Source: Massilia psychrophila | Lineage (GTDB): Bacteria > Pseudomonadota > Gammaproteobacteria > Burkholderiales > Burkholderiaceae_D | NCBI RefSeq assembly: GCF_002760665.1 | Contig: NZ_PDOB01000005.1 | Location: 99,054-163,053 of the forward strand | DNA: 64,000 bases | Reading direction: 5' to 3' | Notes under the pieces: generated by a model | The model's database searches: none | The model's input: the letters and a program-made list of their open reading frames with translations, nothing else | What the model was told of the DNA's origin: nothing | Shown: one piece after another, positions 17,801 to 26,917 of the stretch | Layout: each line of letters begins with the position of its first letter | Position numbering within the stretch: position 1 is the stretch's first letter | Program-made: the position numbers and the translations under genes

Positions 17801-19499
17801 GAGCGCGAAGCAGCTGACCGCTGTCGAGAAAATCAGCGAGCAGATCGATGTCCGGCATTGACGATGCGCCGGCGCCGGCCGCAGTTCGCCCACGCGCCGC
17901 CCGAATGTGCGCACACGCCGCTTCCGCATCCACAGCGCCGGCGTTGCCTGTGCAGGCGGCCAGCACCCGCACCCACGCGGTGGCTGCAAATTTCGCTTCC
18001 GCCAGCAAGGTTTCGAATGGTTCGGCCCGTGCGCCTGCCGTGCTCCGCACTATGCCGAGCAGCTGATGCTCGGGGAATTGCGTAACGAGCCGGTGCGCGC
18101 TGTGCGGCTCGGCCAGGGCAGCCGACAACACGGGCCACAAGCATGCGGCGCCTTGCGCCAGATGCCGGTCGAGCTGCGCCTCGTGCGCCGGCTGGCCCGT
18201 CAGGCTGGCGCGACCGGCCGGCAGCTGCCCGCTGTCGAGGAAGTGCGCCAGCAGGCCGATATCGGAAGTCGATGATGCGTTCGCGTCGTCGGCAGGATGG
18301 GCCAGGCAAGCGCGAATGCGCGCGCACTGCGCCTGCGCATCGACGTATCCCGAGTCCGTACAAGCTGTCAGCACGCGCACCCAGATCGCGGCCGGCGCGC
18401 CCCCGGCGCGCCCCGGCGACCGCGGTGTCGCCTCCTCGAGCAAGGATTCGAACTGCGCCGAATGCGCACCCGCCATGCGGCGCAATACAGCAAGCAACTG
18501 GCGCTGTGAAAACTGTTCGACAAGCCGGCGTGCGGTGCGTGGCTGTGCGAGCGCGCGTGCCAGGACAGATCGCAACTCATCGCCGCCATGTTTCAGCAAG
18601 CGCTCGAGCAAAGCCTCGTGCTCCGACTGATCCGGGTTTTTGGAGCCAAGAGGCAGCACGCCGCTGTCGAGGAAGTGAGCCAGTAAGTCGATATCGGCGT
18701 GCGGCGGGACCTGTGCCCCGGCCGCGGATGGTGCAAGCGCGGTGCAGATGCGCGCGCAGGCGGCGTGTAGGTCGACGTCAGGGTCGGCAGCGGCAGCGGC
18801 GGTGCACGCCGCCAGGACCTGCACCCACGCCGCCGCCAGCAGGGCTGCCCCGGGCGGACGCTGCTTGAACTGCGCAAGCAAGGCCTCGAACAGCCCCGCG
18901 CGTGCGCCGGCCGAACCGCGCAGCACGGCAAGCAGCTGATGCTCCGGGAACTGCCCGACCAGCCGGCGTGCGCTGCACGGGTCGGCCAGCGCGCGTGCCA
19001 GCACCGTCCACAGCCCTGCGCCAGCGCGCGCCAGCAGGCGATCGAGCAGCGCTTCGTGCAGCCGCGCCTGGCCGATGTCGGCATGCCACGGCATGGTGCC
19101 GGTATCGAGAAAGCGCCCAAGCTGGGCCAGCTCCGATTCATGGCGGCTGACGATGGTTGCCGCAACGTCGCCGCGGCCGGCGCTGGCGGCGGCGCCGCCG
19201 GCGCCACGTGGTTGCCGGGCGTCGGCCAGCGCCCGCTGCAAGGCGTCGCCCAAGGCCGCGCGCAGGCGTTCGACCGCCGTAGCTTCATAATCGGCCTCGA
19301 CGATAGCGCCCAAGTCGATTTCCAGCCAAGGCAGCACCAGCACCGTGTCGCCATCGTCAAAACCGTCGAACACTTCCTCGATTACCGGCAGCAAGGTCGC
19401 CGTCACCAGCCGGCTGAGGTAAGCATCCTCCCGCATGGTCCGGTTGCGGCTGTCGATGGCGATATCGAAAACCAGTTCATCGATCAGGTGGCTTGTCAT
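14814..19499 (-). CDS. eCIS tape-measure protein with six internal repeats
   Basis: 1561 residues from ATG 19499, which overlaps the previous stop as ATGA; the longer upstream frame is an artefact. The N-terminus (MTSHLIDELVFDIAIDS, then LPVIEEVFDGFD and LPWLEIDLG) and C-terminus (LDRLPWGYSIIKFGWM) are those of the contractile-injection-system tape-measure family (CIS_TMP, Afp14-like). It sets particle length. The middle contains at least six ~140-180-residue units, each with 'LLAHFLDSGxLP', 'LWPVLSAALAEPHSARRLV' and 'QFPEHQLLAVLR'-type helices. Repeat number could tune sheath length. Ala- and Arg-rich composition follows the high GC. The protein is long for the family. Confidence 0.88.
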   Translation of the reverse strand: MTSHLIDELVFDIAIDSRNRTMREDAYLSRLVTATLLPVIEEVFDGFDDGDTVLVLPWLEIDLGAIVEADYEATAVERLRAALGDALQRALADARQPRGAGGAAASAGRGDVAATIVSRHESELAQLGRFLDTGTMPWHADIGQARLHEALLDRLLARAGAGLWTVLARALADPCSARRLVGQFPEHQLLAVLRGSAGARAGLFEALLAQFKQRPPGAALLAAAWVQVLAACTAAAAADPDVDLHAACARICTALAPSAAGAQVPPHADIDLLAHFLDSGVLPLGSKNPDQSEHEALLERLLKHGGDELRSVLARALAQPRTARRLVEQFSQRQLLAVLRRMAGAHSAQFESLLEEATPRSPGRAGGAPAAIWVRVLTACTDSGYVDAQAQCARIRACLAHPADDANASSTSDIGLLAHFLDSGQLPAGRASLTGQPAHEAQLDRHLAQGAACLWPVLSAALAEPHSAHRLVTQFPEHQLLGIVRSTAGARAEPFETLLAEAKFAATAWVRVLAACTGNAGAVDAEAACAHIRAARGRTAAGAGASSMPDIDLLADFLDSGQLLRAPGGAVGQPAHEALFDRLLAQGAASLWPVLSAALAEPHSARRLVEQFPERQLLAVLRQAAPADAVQYEALLAEALQGTGGAQTMSMAWRLVLAQRSVPPVSGAGVRLALAKIGSALAPYLSTCEHPDSTAAPPRVTAVPAGVQRLVARFPGNPWPGLPQQGATAASARRLAVLAGGEAGAGAEAATMAWRRLHADSRQTSLLQEGGGAVWSVLARSLASPARARRLVERFPQHQMGAVVQRLAPAQATQRESLLTQTNHNPASMMNTSGHAAPAAPLQGGSPAPTDDAPRAADDAIERTSGQGAQSYRVQLRHLLRFLESGSLPRAAGTDQAHLHVALLDDVIGRADDALWPIVAHALEHADSAARLLAHFPPRQLIALGRKSAPGYAPALERLGQRLSAMQADGSGAGAAGNGRQAQVWRRHVLAACVARPAINALPARVYARVALELSGKAAPAAQTSYAHRLDAPPAGATVPWRASRAERGAGLALVRLAGMVEQFRPLIDDSGASTPALAPIVAPTGLGLVLRQREQMARSLLAKCCALEALLSGHTARPDAPGAASIDDVAALRTAIAAQVGANPAIALRRKALMLESIGAKLEQAENPARFLRGVLAVVTSGAPLDLDALPTPDSPVAAAPKTPTMPTHMLAAALMAGDAAAVSAHWQTLLHSHAPQIRAGLRHYGRNAPVRRALAQALPHTIFIGLAGLLDGGAPAILREVLTPSAPLQDAVGRGAPWNAWTMRCRLHALTTLINDPAGGRRMEAGAFLRGLAPADSQLHANLLDALPAQFAAAAGPAAQQDAAPAPLPQSRAGRVGDAAAPVFPAPVDSTDLLVVGNAGVVLAGPYLPRLFNVLGLTVDGKFIDEHAAGRAVQLLQYMATGESHAPEYLLVLNKILCGLPTAAPVPAGIDVSPAEQECIEAMIQAMVAHAKVLGSCSVAAMRQTFFARKADLRLIEDAWQLRVHPGTFDMLLDRLPWGYSIIKFGWMARPVHVEWRPA
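17686..17750. repeat. 65-bp near-exact DNA repeat, copy 1
   Basis: Matches 18097-18161 with a single mismatch (64/65), an offset of 411 bp or 137 codons, inside the tape-measure gene. Such DNA identity between neighbouring units points to a recent duplication or gene conversion. Confidence 0.85.
18097..18161. repeat. 65-bp near-exact DNA repeat, copy 2
   Basis: Partner of 17686-17750; begins GCGCTGTGCGGCTCGG. It lies in the next repeat unit at the same place within the unit. Confidence 0.85.
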
Positions 19500-21913
19500 C
19501 GACTGCCCTCCGGCGTCATCAGCAGTGCCGCCAGGGCGCCGGCGGCGCGGTCGGACGCGGCATGCGCCGCGGGCGCGGCGCGGTCCCGATGCAGCGTACG
19601 CAGCGCGCCGCGCCAGTTCCGCCACAGCGCGTCGAATGCCGCCATCGGCGCCGGGGCCAGCCACAGGAAGGTAGGATGCACGTGGGCCGGACAATTTCGG
19701 CGCACGGTCTCCTGCACGAACTGGCGAAAGTCGCCATCGACGCAGCGCGCCGTCCAGTCCGGCAAGACAACGCTCATGCGCGCGCCGTAAAAGTCTTTTT
19801 CGAGCGGCACCCGGTCGCTCGGCCATAGCAGGATATGCTCGACAATACGCAGGCATTCGCAGGCTTGGTTGGCGGCGACCAGGGTATCCACGCACGCATG
19901 GGCAGCCTGAACCGCCGCACGGCGGGTCGGGTAGTGCCCGACCCGGCTCCAGGTGTCGCCAATGCCGCAGTACAGGTCTGTGCCCGTACCATGTTCATCG
20001 CTGTCCAATGCGTAGTTTGCCAACGCAACCCCGGCGCGGAACATCGTCGGCGTGAACGCATCGGCCGCAGGCGCCGGCGGCGCATCCAGGTCCAGGCCTG
20101 AATCGAGGCCCGGCGCAACGCCTTGCCATCCGGGCGCGCGGGCGCGCATTTGCGCGCCCGCCGTCTCGTGCGGGGCGCCGCTCCATGCCGCGCCGTCATC
20201 GCCGCGGCTTGTCCCGCCATCCAGACCAATTAAGATGGCGACGCGTCGCTCCAGCACCGACACGCCGCTCTCGCTGCCCGGTTCGGCCAGGTAGTTGCAG
20301 GCGGTGCCGCGCCATGCGCTCAGCACGACCAGGCTGCGCACCAACTGCGCCTTGGCTCCCAGCAGCCAGCGTTCGGTATCGTTGGCGTGGTACTGGTTGA
20401 AGCGGCGCAGCGTGGTCTGGGGAAATGCGTCGCCGTGCAGCGCCAGCAAATAATCGAGTACGCGGCCTTTGCGCTCGCAGTAGTCATCCTGTTCTTTCAG
20501 CGCGCGGAAATCCGCGCCCTCCGGATCGATCAGCAAGGCTTCGATGTCCGGAATCTCGCGGTTCGACAGCTGCTTGTGAAAATAACTGGCATCGCCGCCG
20601 CTGTCCGCAGAAAACAGCGTCGGAATCTCCTGCAGATTTTGCAGGTAGTTCGCCATCATCTGCTCGAAAGGAAACAGGAAGCCTTTCAACTGCTGCGCCT
20701 GCGCGATGCGTGCCGGTCCCGCCGATTGCGGCAAGCCGTACTGGCCGATGCCGTACACTGCGGGAAAATCGTTCTGCACCGAGTAGTATTGAGCCAGTTC
20801 GCGGTAGCGCCCCACCGGCAAGGGGAAGACGGCGCCATCGGCCGTTATCGTGCGGAACGCATTGCGGTCGAACCGCAGTTTCCTCAGCGCGTGCTCGGCA
20901 TCCTCGTGGAAAGCCTGGTTTTTCAGCAGTGCCGATGCCGGCTCACGCGCCAGCCCATCCATGCCGAACCCCGCGCTGTCTTCGGCATGCAGGCGCAGGA
21001 AGGCGCGCGCGGCGTCCTTCGGCAACTGCAGGCAGGGATAATAGCCATTGCGGGTGTCGCAGCTGATTTCCTCAGATCTGACGCCATCGGCGTCGAGAAA
21101 AACCAGGCTGCGCACGCGCCTGACGCCGTCGATCCGCCGGATCACGCCAACCAGCTCGCTGACCGTGACGCTGCGCGCCTGCGTCGGCTCCTCACCTATG
21201 CTGATGAAGCCATTCGATGTCGGCGGCCCTTCGTACACCGTCTCCGGCGGCATGCCCTGCGCGACGACGTCGCGCAGCCGAAGCGCCGCCATGCCGGATG
21301 AAATGTATTCGCAGCAGTCGAACAGTATCTGCGCCAGGATCTCGGCCGGCGCGCGCTCGCCGTACAACTCGATGTCGCCGTCGAGGTAGTACGCGACCGA
21401 CTCGAGCACGGTGACCTGGCGTAGGTCTTCGCACAGGTTGCGATTGCTGGCGTAGTGAATCCTGACCTGCTGCGCGATGCTGGCGCGGCCCTGCGGCGTC
21501 TGGATTTCGGTCGGAACGGCGACGTCGATCGCCAGCAGTCCGTTGCCGCACGCGCGTACCCAGATCTCGTTGATCGAGGGGATGGCGTCATACAGCGAGC
21601 GGCGGTAGTCGCCCACCGTCAGGGCCTGGCCGTGGAACACGTCTTGCGGCGCATACAGGGCGAGCGCATCGTACGCGATGGCGCCGTCGGGCCCGGTAAG
21701 GTAGTCGGCCACGTCGAATTCAGTGCGATAGGCCAGGTCGGTCAGTCCATACACCAGCTGCTCGAGCACCGTCACGCCCGGGTCGTGCAGGTTGTAGTCG
21801 GTCCACAGTTCGCCGCACAAGCCCCGCAGCGCGTCGATACCTTCGGCCTTGAGGGCGGCGAAATTGAGGCCGATCGGGTCACTGCGCACGGGCGGGAAAT
21901 CGTGTTCAGCCAT
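19496..21913 (-). CDS. eCIS baseplate protein, J-like (Afp12-like)
   Basis: 805 residues. The N-terminus carries the hallmark of the baseplate wedge family: ELWTDYNLHDPGVTVLEQL, followed by YGLTDLAYRTEF. Next comes a baseplate-J-like middle (VGDYRRSLYDAIPSINEIW). It is the Afp12/Pvc12-type plate component that joins the central spike hub to the sheath. Its stop overlaps the tape-measure start, and it begins 18 bases after the 278-aa gene. No damage seen. Confidence 0.85.
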   Translation of the reverse strand: MAEHDFPPVRSDPIGLNFAALKAEGIDALRGLCGELWTDYNLHDPGVTVLEQLVYGLTDLAYRTEFDVADYLTGPDGAIAYDALALYAPQDVFHGQALTVGDYRRSLYDAIPSINEIWVRACGNGLLAIDVAVPTEIQTPQGRASIAQQVRIHYASNRNLCEDLRQVTVLESVAYYLDGDIELYGERAPAEILAQILFDCCEYISSGMAALRLRDVVAQGMPPETVYEGPPTSNGFISIGEEPTQARSVTVSELVGVIRRIDGVRRVRSLVFLDADGVRSEEISCDTRNGYYPCLQLPKDAARAFLRLHAEDSAGFGMDGLAREPASALLKNQAFHEDAEHALRKLRFDRNAFRTITADGAVFPLPVGRYRELAQYYSVQNDFPAVYGIGQYGLPQSAGPARIAQAQQLKGFLFPFEQMMANYLQNLQEIPTLFSADSGGDASYFHKQLSNREIPDIEALLIDPEGADFRALKEQDDYCERKGRVLDYLLALHGDAFPQTTLRRFNQYHANDTERWLLGAKAQLVRSLVVLSAWRGTACNYLAEPGSESGVSVLERRVAILIGLDGGTSRGDDGAAWSGAPHETAGAQMRARAPGWQGVAPGLDSGLDLDAPPAPAADAFTPTMFRAGVALANYALDSDEHGTGTDLYCGIGDTWSRVGHYPTRRAAVQAAHACVDTLVAANQACECLRIVEHILLWPSDRVPLEKDFYGARMSVVLPDWTARCVDGDFRQFVQETVRRNCPAHVHPTFLWLAPAPMAAFDALWRNWRGALRTLHRDRAAPAAHAASDRAAGALAALLMTPEGSR

Positions 21914-21931
21914 GATGGCTCACCGGCGCGC

Positions 21932-22768
21932 TCATCGCTTGTGCGTAGCGACGCTGCACCCGGCCATCAAGGGGTCATCCCACAGCTCGGTGATGTGGTA
22001 ACGGATAGCCACTCCTTCGCCGTAGTGACAGTTGACCTTGACCTGCAGGTCGAACTCGCGGCGGCCGCTGTGCTGCAGCCAGCGCAGTTCAAGCCGATGG
22101 CGGCGCGCGCCGTAATGGCTGCGGTGGTAGCTTATCTCGCCCTTGGCGTCGAACATCTTCAATGCGAACGCGTGCATCAGGGCGTACTTGCCGCTGCCCT
22201 CCTTGCCGGTGCCTGCCACTACTTCGAGCGCCACGCAGCCGTCCAGGCCCGCGCGGATCGTGTGCCAGTCGCTGTCGGCCCAGGCCTGAGGGCCCTCCAC
22301 GCCGCGGCGCGCGCTCGAGGCGACCGTGCCGCGCACGTCCAGTTCGTAGGCCGGCCTGGGGTTGTTGACGCCGACCCGGGCCGGCGTCTCCGCTGGCACG
22401 CCGCCGGGCGCATGCTGGTCAAGGTCGTCGCTCCCGGGTGCCACCAGGGTCAGCACAGCAGTCTCCGCGCCCTCCGTGCGGCGCTGTCCTTCGGCCCCTT
22501 TCGGTTGCGCCACCCCGAAAGCCATGCTGTGCCCGCCCGCATCCAGCCCCATCGCCCAGGCGCGCGCCATGCCCTGCCGGTAGAAGCTGAGCAGGCGGCG
22601 CTCCTCGCCATTTCTCTGCGTCAGGCACAGGCCGCGCGCGGGGCTGTGCTCAATGCCGTCGTCGTTGATGTTCACCGTCGAGTCGATCAGCATGTCGAAG
22701 TCGCTCATGGACGGCATGCTGCCCTCGGCGAAGCGCGCTTTCAGTTCGGTCCTTGGTCTATTCTTCAT
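21932..22768 (-). CDS. eCIS baseplate-associated protein, possible fibre
   Basis: 278 residues from ATG 22768, which has GGAGG eight bases upstream; a TTG 15 bases earlier is unlikely. The N-terminus KNRPRTELKARFAEGSMPSM, then DFDMLIDS, resembles the start of tail-fibre-type proteins. A central RVGVNNPRPAYELDVRGTV resembles the intramolecular-chaperone/collar strands in phage fibres and adhesins. The C-terminal half is a beta-rich, His/Arg-containing domain with RSHYGARRHRLELRW. No other Afp13-like fibre gene is present, and it lies between the two baseplate genes. Binding to target cells or the plate is a reasonable guess. It overlaps the previous gene by 11 bases. Confidence 0.6.
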   Translation of the reverse strand: MKNRPRTELKARFAEGSMPSMSDFDMLIDSTVNINDDGIEHSPARGLCLTQRNGEERRLLSFYRQGMARAWAMGLDAGGHSMAFGVAQPKGAEGQRRTEGAETAVLTLVAPGSDDLDQHAPGGVPAETPARVGVNNPRPAYELDVRGTVASSARRGVEGPQAWADSDWHTIRAGLDGCVALEVVAGTGKEGSGKYALMHAFALKMFDAKGEISYHRSHYGARRHRLELRWLQHSGRREFDLQVKVNCHYGEGVAIRYHITELWDDPLMAGCSVATHKR

Positions 22769-25700
22769 CTCGTTTGCCTCCAATTATGAATGTGCTGCCG
22801 ATTTCCATCTGGCCGATGCCGGTCGGCGACGCCGGCGTCGCAGCGCCCGCATGCTTGACCGTGATGTGGTGGCGCTTGATCGGCACCGCGATACTCCACG
22901 GATAGGTCGGTTCGATGACCGGCTCGCCCGTCATGCCGGGCGCCGCTGTGTCCTTCAGCGAAAACAGGTCGAGATCGCGGCCGCTCACGCTGAGCATCGA
23001 AAAACCGCTTACCGCCAGCACGCCGTCCTGCGCGAGGATGAACGACTCGATGTCGTGGCGCCGGATGATCCAGCCGAAATGGCAGGTGTTGCCGATCGGG
23101 TTCCAGGGTGAAATGAAGTCCGAGATCAGCGCGTCGAGTTGGTTGACGTACCAGCCCAGGTCGGCCCCGGCACGCAGCACCAGCGTGCAGCGCACCTGGA
23201 TGTACTGATAGACCGGGTTGACCACTTCGAGCGTGACGGCCGGTGAAATATGCGCCTCGACGAATTGCCTGACCTGGCCGATCAGGTAGCCGTTCAGGCG
23301 CGGAAATTCGGCCAGGTGGCCGTTCGAACGGCACGCAGGCAGGCCGACGATGAGCACATGGCCAGGACAGCAGGCGCCGTCGGGCCGCAGTGCGACCGAC
23401 AGGTTGGCAAAGCACTTGACCCGGTCGATCGCCGGGAACTGCTGCAGGATCAGCCGTTCGTAATCTTCCGGCGTGATGGCCTGGCCCTTGTGACGCAGGC
23501 GTTCGGCGGTGCGCCGGCGCATGTCGTGGCGGCTCTCGGCCAGGCGCCCGCCGTACGAGGCGGTCACCTGCTTCAAGCGGCCCAGGCCTGGAATTGCCTG
23601 GCGCGGGCGGGTAATGGTGCCGGCCGCGATCGAGGCAGGCGCCAGCGGCGCAGCGACAGCGCCAAGGTCACGGAATACCTGGGCGGCGTGGGTGCTGATC
23701 GAATACAGGCTGCAAAAGCGTTCCAGGTCGGTGTCGCACGACACGCGCAGCCAGAACAGACCGGACTGCAGGTCGGTGTTGTCGCAACTGATATCGGGCG
23801 GCAGCGTCAGCGTCACGATGCCGGCGCGCAGGAACGCATGGGTGGAATCGGCGCGCACCGCATATGGCAAGAGTGGGCGCCAGGCGTTATCGGCCAGGTA
23901 AGACCAGTACAGCTCGCGGTTGGCCAATTCGACCATCGGCAGCGCGTCTTCGCGCAGGTGGAAGAACAGCGTCAGCGGCGCGCGCAGGTCGCTGGCCGAC
24001 AGGCCGATGTACAGGTTGCCGCCGTCGTCGAAGCGCGGCAGCAACAGGTCGCGCTGATGGCCGGCACCGCGCGCGGCGTCCCAGCCCAGCGGCGACAGCC
24101 GCAGGAAGGCGTCGCCGGCGGCGCTCGGCGCGGCCACGATGGTGGCCGTGGCGCGGTAATTGAGCCAGATCGCGTCGAGCAGCGGCGTGTACGGCGGCGC
24201 CGGCAGTTCGCGCAGGCGCGCGCCGTTGCGCGGCTGCCCATTGTAGCTGAGGCAATTAGCCAGAATGAACGGATAGTCGCGGTGGCCGAACAGGAAGTCC
24301 GGTCCGGCCAGCGTGATCTTGAAAAAGCCGCCGCGCGCACCACTCGTGTAGACGAACGGCGCGGGACCTTCGACGCGGCCGATGCGCCGTCCCTGCGGCA
24401 GTACGCGGTCAAAGCGCAGGCGGCGCGCGGCGGCCACCGGCGAGCTTGCCGATGCCCCTGCCGGTGTTGCATCCGGGGCGGCGGCCGCGCCGAACAGCGT
24501 CACCGCTGGCCGTTCGCTTTCGTCGAGGGGCGCCCAGGCGCCATCGGACAGCACGCTCAGGTTTGCGCGCACGTCGCCAAAAGGCGTCAGGCCGTCGCGG
24601 GCGTCGCCCGCATAGCCCGCATAGTAAGCGCCCAGGCCGCGCACGGCACGCGGCAGGCCTCCCCACTCCAATACCAGCTCGAAGCCGGTAAGGTTCTTGC
24701 ACGCTGTTTCGGCGCTGCCGACAATCAGGTAGGAGCCGACCGCCGGCAACGGGCCGAAGGGTTGGAACGGCGAGGCCGCCGACAGCAGGCCGATGTGGTT
24801 CTGTAATTCGAGCGCGCGGTGCCCGCTCACCTCGACTTCGATGTCGGCGCGCACCAGCGGCAGCCCGCGCAGCAGGCCGTACGGGTACACGTAGGCCAGC
24901 GCGTTGAGTTCGAAGCGCACCATCGGGCAGTTGCCAGGATACTGCTCGCCATGCAGGGCCGGCGCATACGGCACTACCGCCGCGGCCTCGGCGCCGAGGC
25001 GAAACGTCAAGCTCAGGGTATCGACGTTCCCGGCGCCGCGCATGAAGCCGGCGCTGTATTCGGCGATGTCGATCCAGCCGGCACTGCCGCTGACGCTGAT
25101 GCTGAACATGCGCTCCAGCACACGGTACAGGATCTCCGGGTCGTTCGCGTTTGTGCCATGGGTCGTCAAGGGATCCTGCTCCGCCTGCGACTTCTTCATG
25201 GCCTGCGTGACCTCGGCCAGCAAGCCGTCCATGCGTTGCCATAGCCTGCCCGCCGGGCCCGTGCCGTCGCTTCCCAGATGCAGGACGACGTCGACCTTGC
25301 GTTCGCCCTGGCGCATCAGCAGCACGTTGCTGGCCAGTGCAAAGCCGATGCGCGCCACCGCGCCTGGCGGCGCCATCGCAGCGCTGCGGGGTGCTCCGAA
25401 CAACGGCGCCGCCTCGCAGCTTTCATCCTTGGGCAGCATCCCGGGGCTGGCCAGCGCGATCGGATTGAGCCGGCAAGCGGTCGGATAGCGCCGTTCGCGC
25501 TGGCCGAGATGCTCGTACAGCCTCGACTCCGGAAAACTGAGGCGGTTGCGCTCGAAGAAAACCGTATGCAGCGCCACCACCCTGGCGTCGGTCACGATCA
25601 TCGAATGTTCGGTGACGAATTCCAGTTCGGGCGCGCTGCGGTCGTACGGCGCCAGGAAACGGGTTCCGCCGTCGACCGGAATGGCGAGCCCGGGCGGCGC

Positions 25701-26486
25701 CGCTTCGAACACCAGGAAGGCGGCGTCGCGCTCGGGCCCGTGCGGGCGAACGCGCAGCACCTGGTCGTAGTAGAAGTCGAGATGGCGCCCGGTAAACCGG
25801 TTCAGCTTTTCCTGCGCGCGCCGGTACAGCTGGGCGAACGCGATCAGCATGCCGATGCCCGGATCGTGCTGGCCGCTGCGCAGCGCTCGCGGCAGGCGCG
25901 CTTGCGCGCTCCGCTGCGCCATCTCGACCGCTTTCATCACCTGATGGAAGGCGGCGCGCAATTGCGGCTTTTGCGCGGGTGGTGCGGCGGGCGCCCCTCC
26001 GGCTGCTTCCAGTGGATGGCCGCGCTCGGGCGTGCCGTCTGAAACGCCGACGCCGTGCAGCTCGTGGCCAAGCTGCCGGCGCAGTCCGGCCAGCATGGCG
26101 CCTAAATCGGCGCCCTGGACGCCGCCGTGGTTGAGCAGGATCTCGGACCAGCGGCCCAGCTGGCCGAACCACTGCTGCAGCATGTGCGCGGACAGCGCGT
26201 CGGCGTCCGGCGTAGCGGGCGCCGACTGCGCCAGCACCTGCTCGAAGCGCGCCGTCACGGCGTGCACGCGGGTGGCGAGGATCTCGGCGAAGACGACGAT
26301 TTCGTCATCCTTGAAGTAGTTTTCCCAGCTGGTGCCGGGCGCGCGCCCTTCAAAGCCGACCTGGCGCGCGCTGTCGAGTGCGACGACCAGCAGCTGCTGC
26401 AAGCTCAGCTCGTCGACATCGACATAGTGTTCCGCCAGCGCCTCCGGCACACGCTGCGCCTGGGACGTGCCGCTGCGTGAACTCAT
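22758..26486 (-). CDS. eCIS large baseplate protein (Afp11-like)
   Basis: 1242 residues. The N-terminal half has helical segments rich in short motifs (YVDVDELSLQQLLVVALDSA, WENYFKDDEIVVFAEI). The C-terminal part has the baseplate-J pattern GQAITPEDYERLILQQFPAI then DRVKCF. It is about the size and position of Afp11/Pvc11, the main wedge protein of the plate. Its start overlaps the gp25 stop as ATGA and its end overlaps the next gene by 11 bases, showing tight translational coupling. No frameshift seen. Confidence 0.85.
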   Translation of the reverse strand: MSSRSGTSQAQRVPEALAEHYVDVDELSLQQLLVVALDSARQVGFEGRAPGTSWENYFKDDEIVVFAEILATRVHAVTARFEQVLAQSAPATPDADALSAHMLQQWFGQLGRWSEILLNHGGVQGADLGAMLAGLRRQLGHELHGVGVSDGTPERGHPLEAAGGAPAAPPAQKPQLRAAFHQVMKAVEMAQRSAQARLPRALRSGQHDPGIGMLIAFAQLYRRAQEKLNRFTGRHLDFYYDQVLRVRPHGPERDAAFLVFEAAPPGLAIPVDGGTRFLAPYDRSAPELEFVTEHSMIVTDARVVALHTVFFERNRLSFPESRLYEHLGQRERRYPTACRLNPIALASPGMLPKDESCEAAPLFGAPRSAAMAPPGAVARIGFALASNVLLMRQGERKVDVVLHLGSDGTGPAGRLWQRMDGLLAEVTQAMKKSQAEQDPLTTHGTNANDPEILYRVLERMFSISVSGSAGWIDIAEYSAGFMRGAGNVDTLSLTFRLGAEAAAVVPYAPALHGEQYPGNCPMVRFELNALAYVYPYGLLRGLPLVRADIEVEVSGHRALELQNHIGLLSAASPFQPFGPLPAVGSYLIVGSAETACKNLTGFELVLEWGGLPRAVRGLGAYYAGYAGDARDGLTPFGDVRANLSVLSDGAWAPLDESERPAVTLFGAAAAPDATPAGASASSPVAAARRLRFDRVLPQGRRIGRVEGPAPFVYTSGARGGFFKITLAGPDFLFGHRDYPFILANCLSYNGQPRNGARLRELPAPPYTPLLDAIWLNYRATATIVAAPSAAGDAFLRLSPLGWDAARGAGHQRDLLLPRFDDGGNLYIGLSASDLRAPLTLFFHLREDALPMVELANRELYWSYLADNAWRPLLPYAVRADSTHAFLRAGIVTLTLPPDISCDNTDLQSGLFWLRVSCDTDLERFCSLYSISTHAAQVFRDLGAVAAPLAPASIAAGTITRPRQAIPGLGRLKQVTASYGGRLAESRHDMRRRTAERLRHKGQAITPEDYERLILQQFPAIDRVKCFANLSVALRPDGACCPGHVLIVGLPACRSNGHLAEFPRLNGYLIGQVRQFVEAHISPAVTLEVVNPVYQYIQVRCTLVLRAGADLGWYVNQLDALISDFISPWNPIGNTCHFGWIIRRHDIESFILAQDGVLAVSGFSMLSVSGRDLDLFSLKDTAAPGMTGEPVIEPTYPWSIAVPIKRHHITVKHAGAATPASPTGIGQMEIGSTFIIGGKRDEE

Positions 26487-26914
26487 GGTACGCCGCCGAT
26501 CAGGGGTTCCCGCTCGTCGCCGAGATTGAAGGGAAGCACCATGTTCGCAGCGGTGTTGGTGGCGCGAATGCGGTAGCCCAGTTCGATTTTCAGCAGCGCC
26601 TCGTCGAGAGCGTTGGTGTGCACCGCCACCAGCTCGACTTCGACCCGGTGCTCGAACAGCGCAACGGCGCGCACGATTGCATCCTTGATGCGCGTCTTGA
26701 GACTTTCGTCGACGCTTTCGAACAGCAGCGCGCGCAAGCCGCAGCCGAAGGTCGGATGCATGACCCGCTCGCCGGGCATGGTCGACAGGATGATCAGCAG
26801 GCTTTCACGGATGTCCTGCTCGTCGCTGACCATGCTCAGCTTGCCGTCGCGCCGGAACCGGGGCGGAAACGCCCAGCCGCTGCCGAGGAAAGAATGGCTC
26901 GAGTCGACGTTCAT
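26483..26914 (-). CDS. eCIS gp25-like baseplate protein (Afp9-like)
   Basis: 143 residues of the GPW/gp25 family: FLGSGWAFPPRF at the start, DIRESLLIILSTMPGERVMH, PTFGCGLRALLFE, then a typical central beta-hairpin (VEVELVAVHT) and GYRIRATNTAANMVLPF. gp25 links the sheath's first ring to the baseplate. It starts three bases after the PAAR stop and overlaps the next gene. Confidence 0.92.
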   Translation of the reverse strand: MNVDSSHSFLGSGWAFPPRFRRDGKLSMVSDEQDIRESLLIILSTMPGERVMHPTFGCGLRALLFESVDESLKTRIKDAIVRAVALFEHRVEVELVAVHTNALDEALLKIELGYRIRATNTAANMVLPFNLGDEREPLIGGVP

Positions 26915-26917
26915 GGC

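Larger units (their letters stand above)
16660..18965 (-). repeat. Six tandem protein repeats within the tape measure
   Basis: The motif 'RLVxQFPxxQLLAVLR' recurs at plus-strand positions near 18940, 18500, 18070, 17655, 17110 and 16685. Most spacings are about 415-440 bp, with one longer gap of about 545 bp. Each unit carries the same order of motifs: FLDSG, LLxRLL, LWPVLxxAL, RRLV-QFP. Confidence 0.8.

Noticed and set aside
14814..19895. Tape measure as a 1693-residue protein
   Set aside because: The first ~130 codons overlap the baseplate gene in another frame and are not protein-like; ATG 19499 with ATGA coupling is the start.
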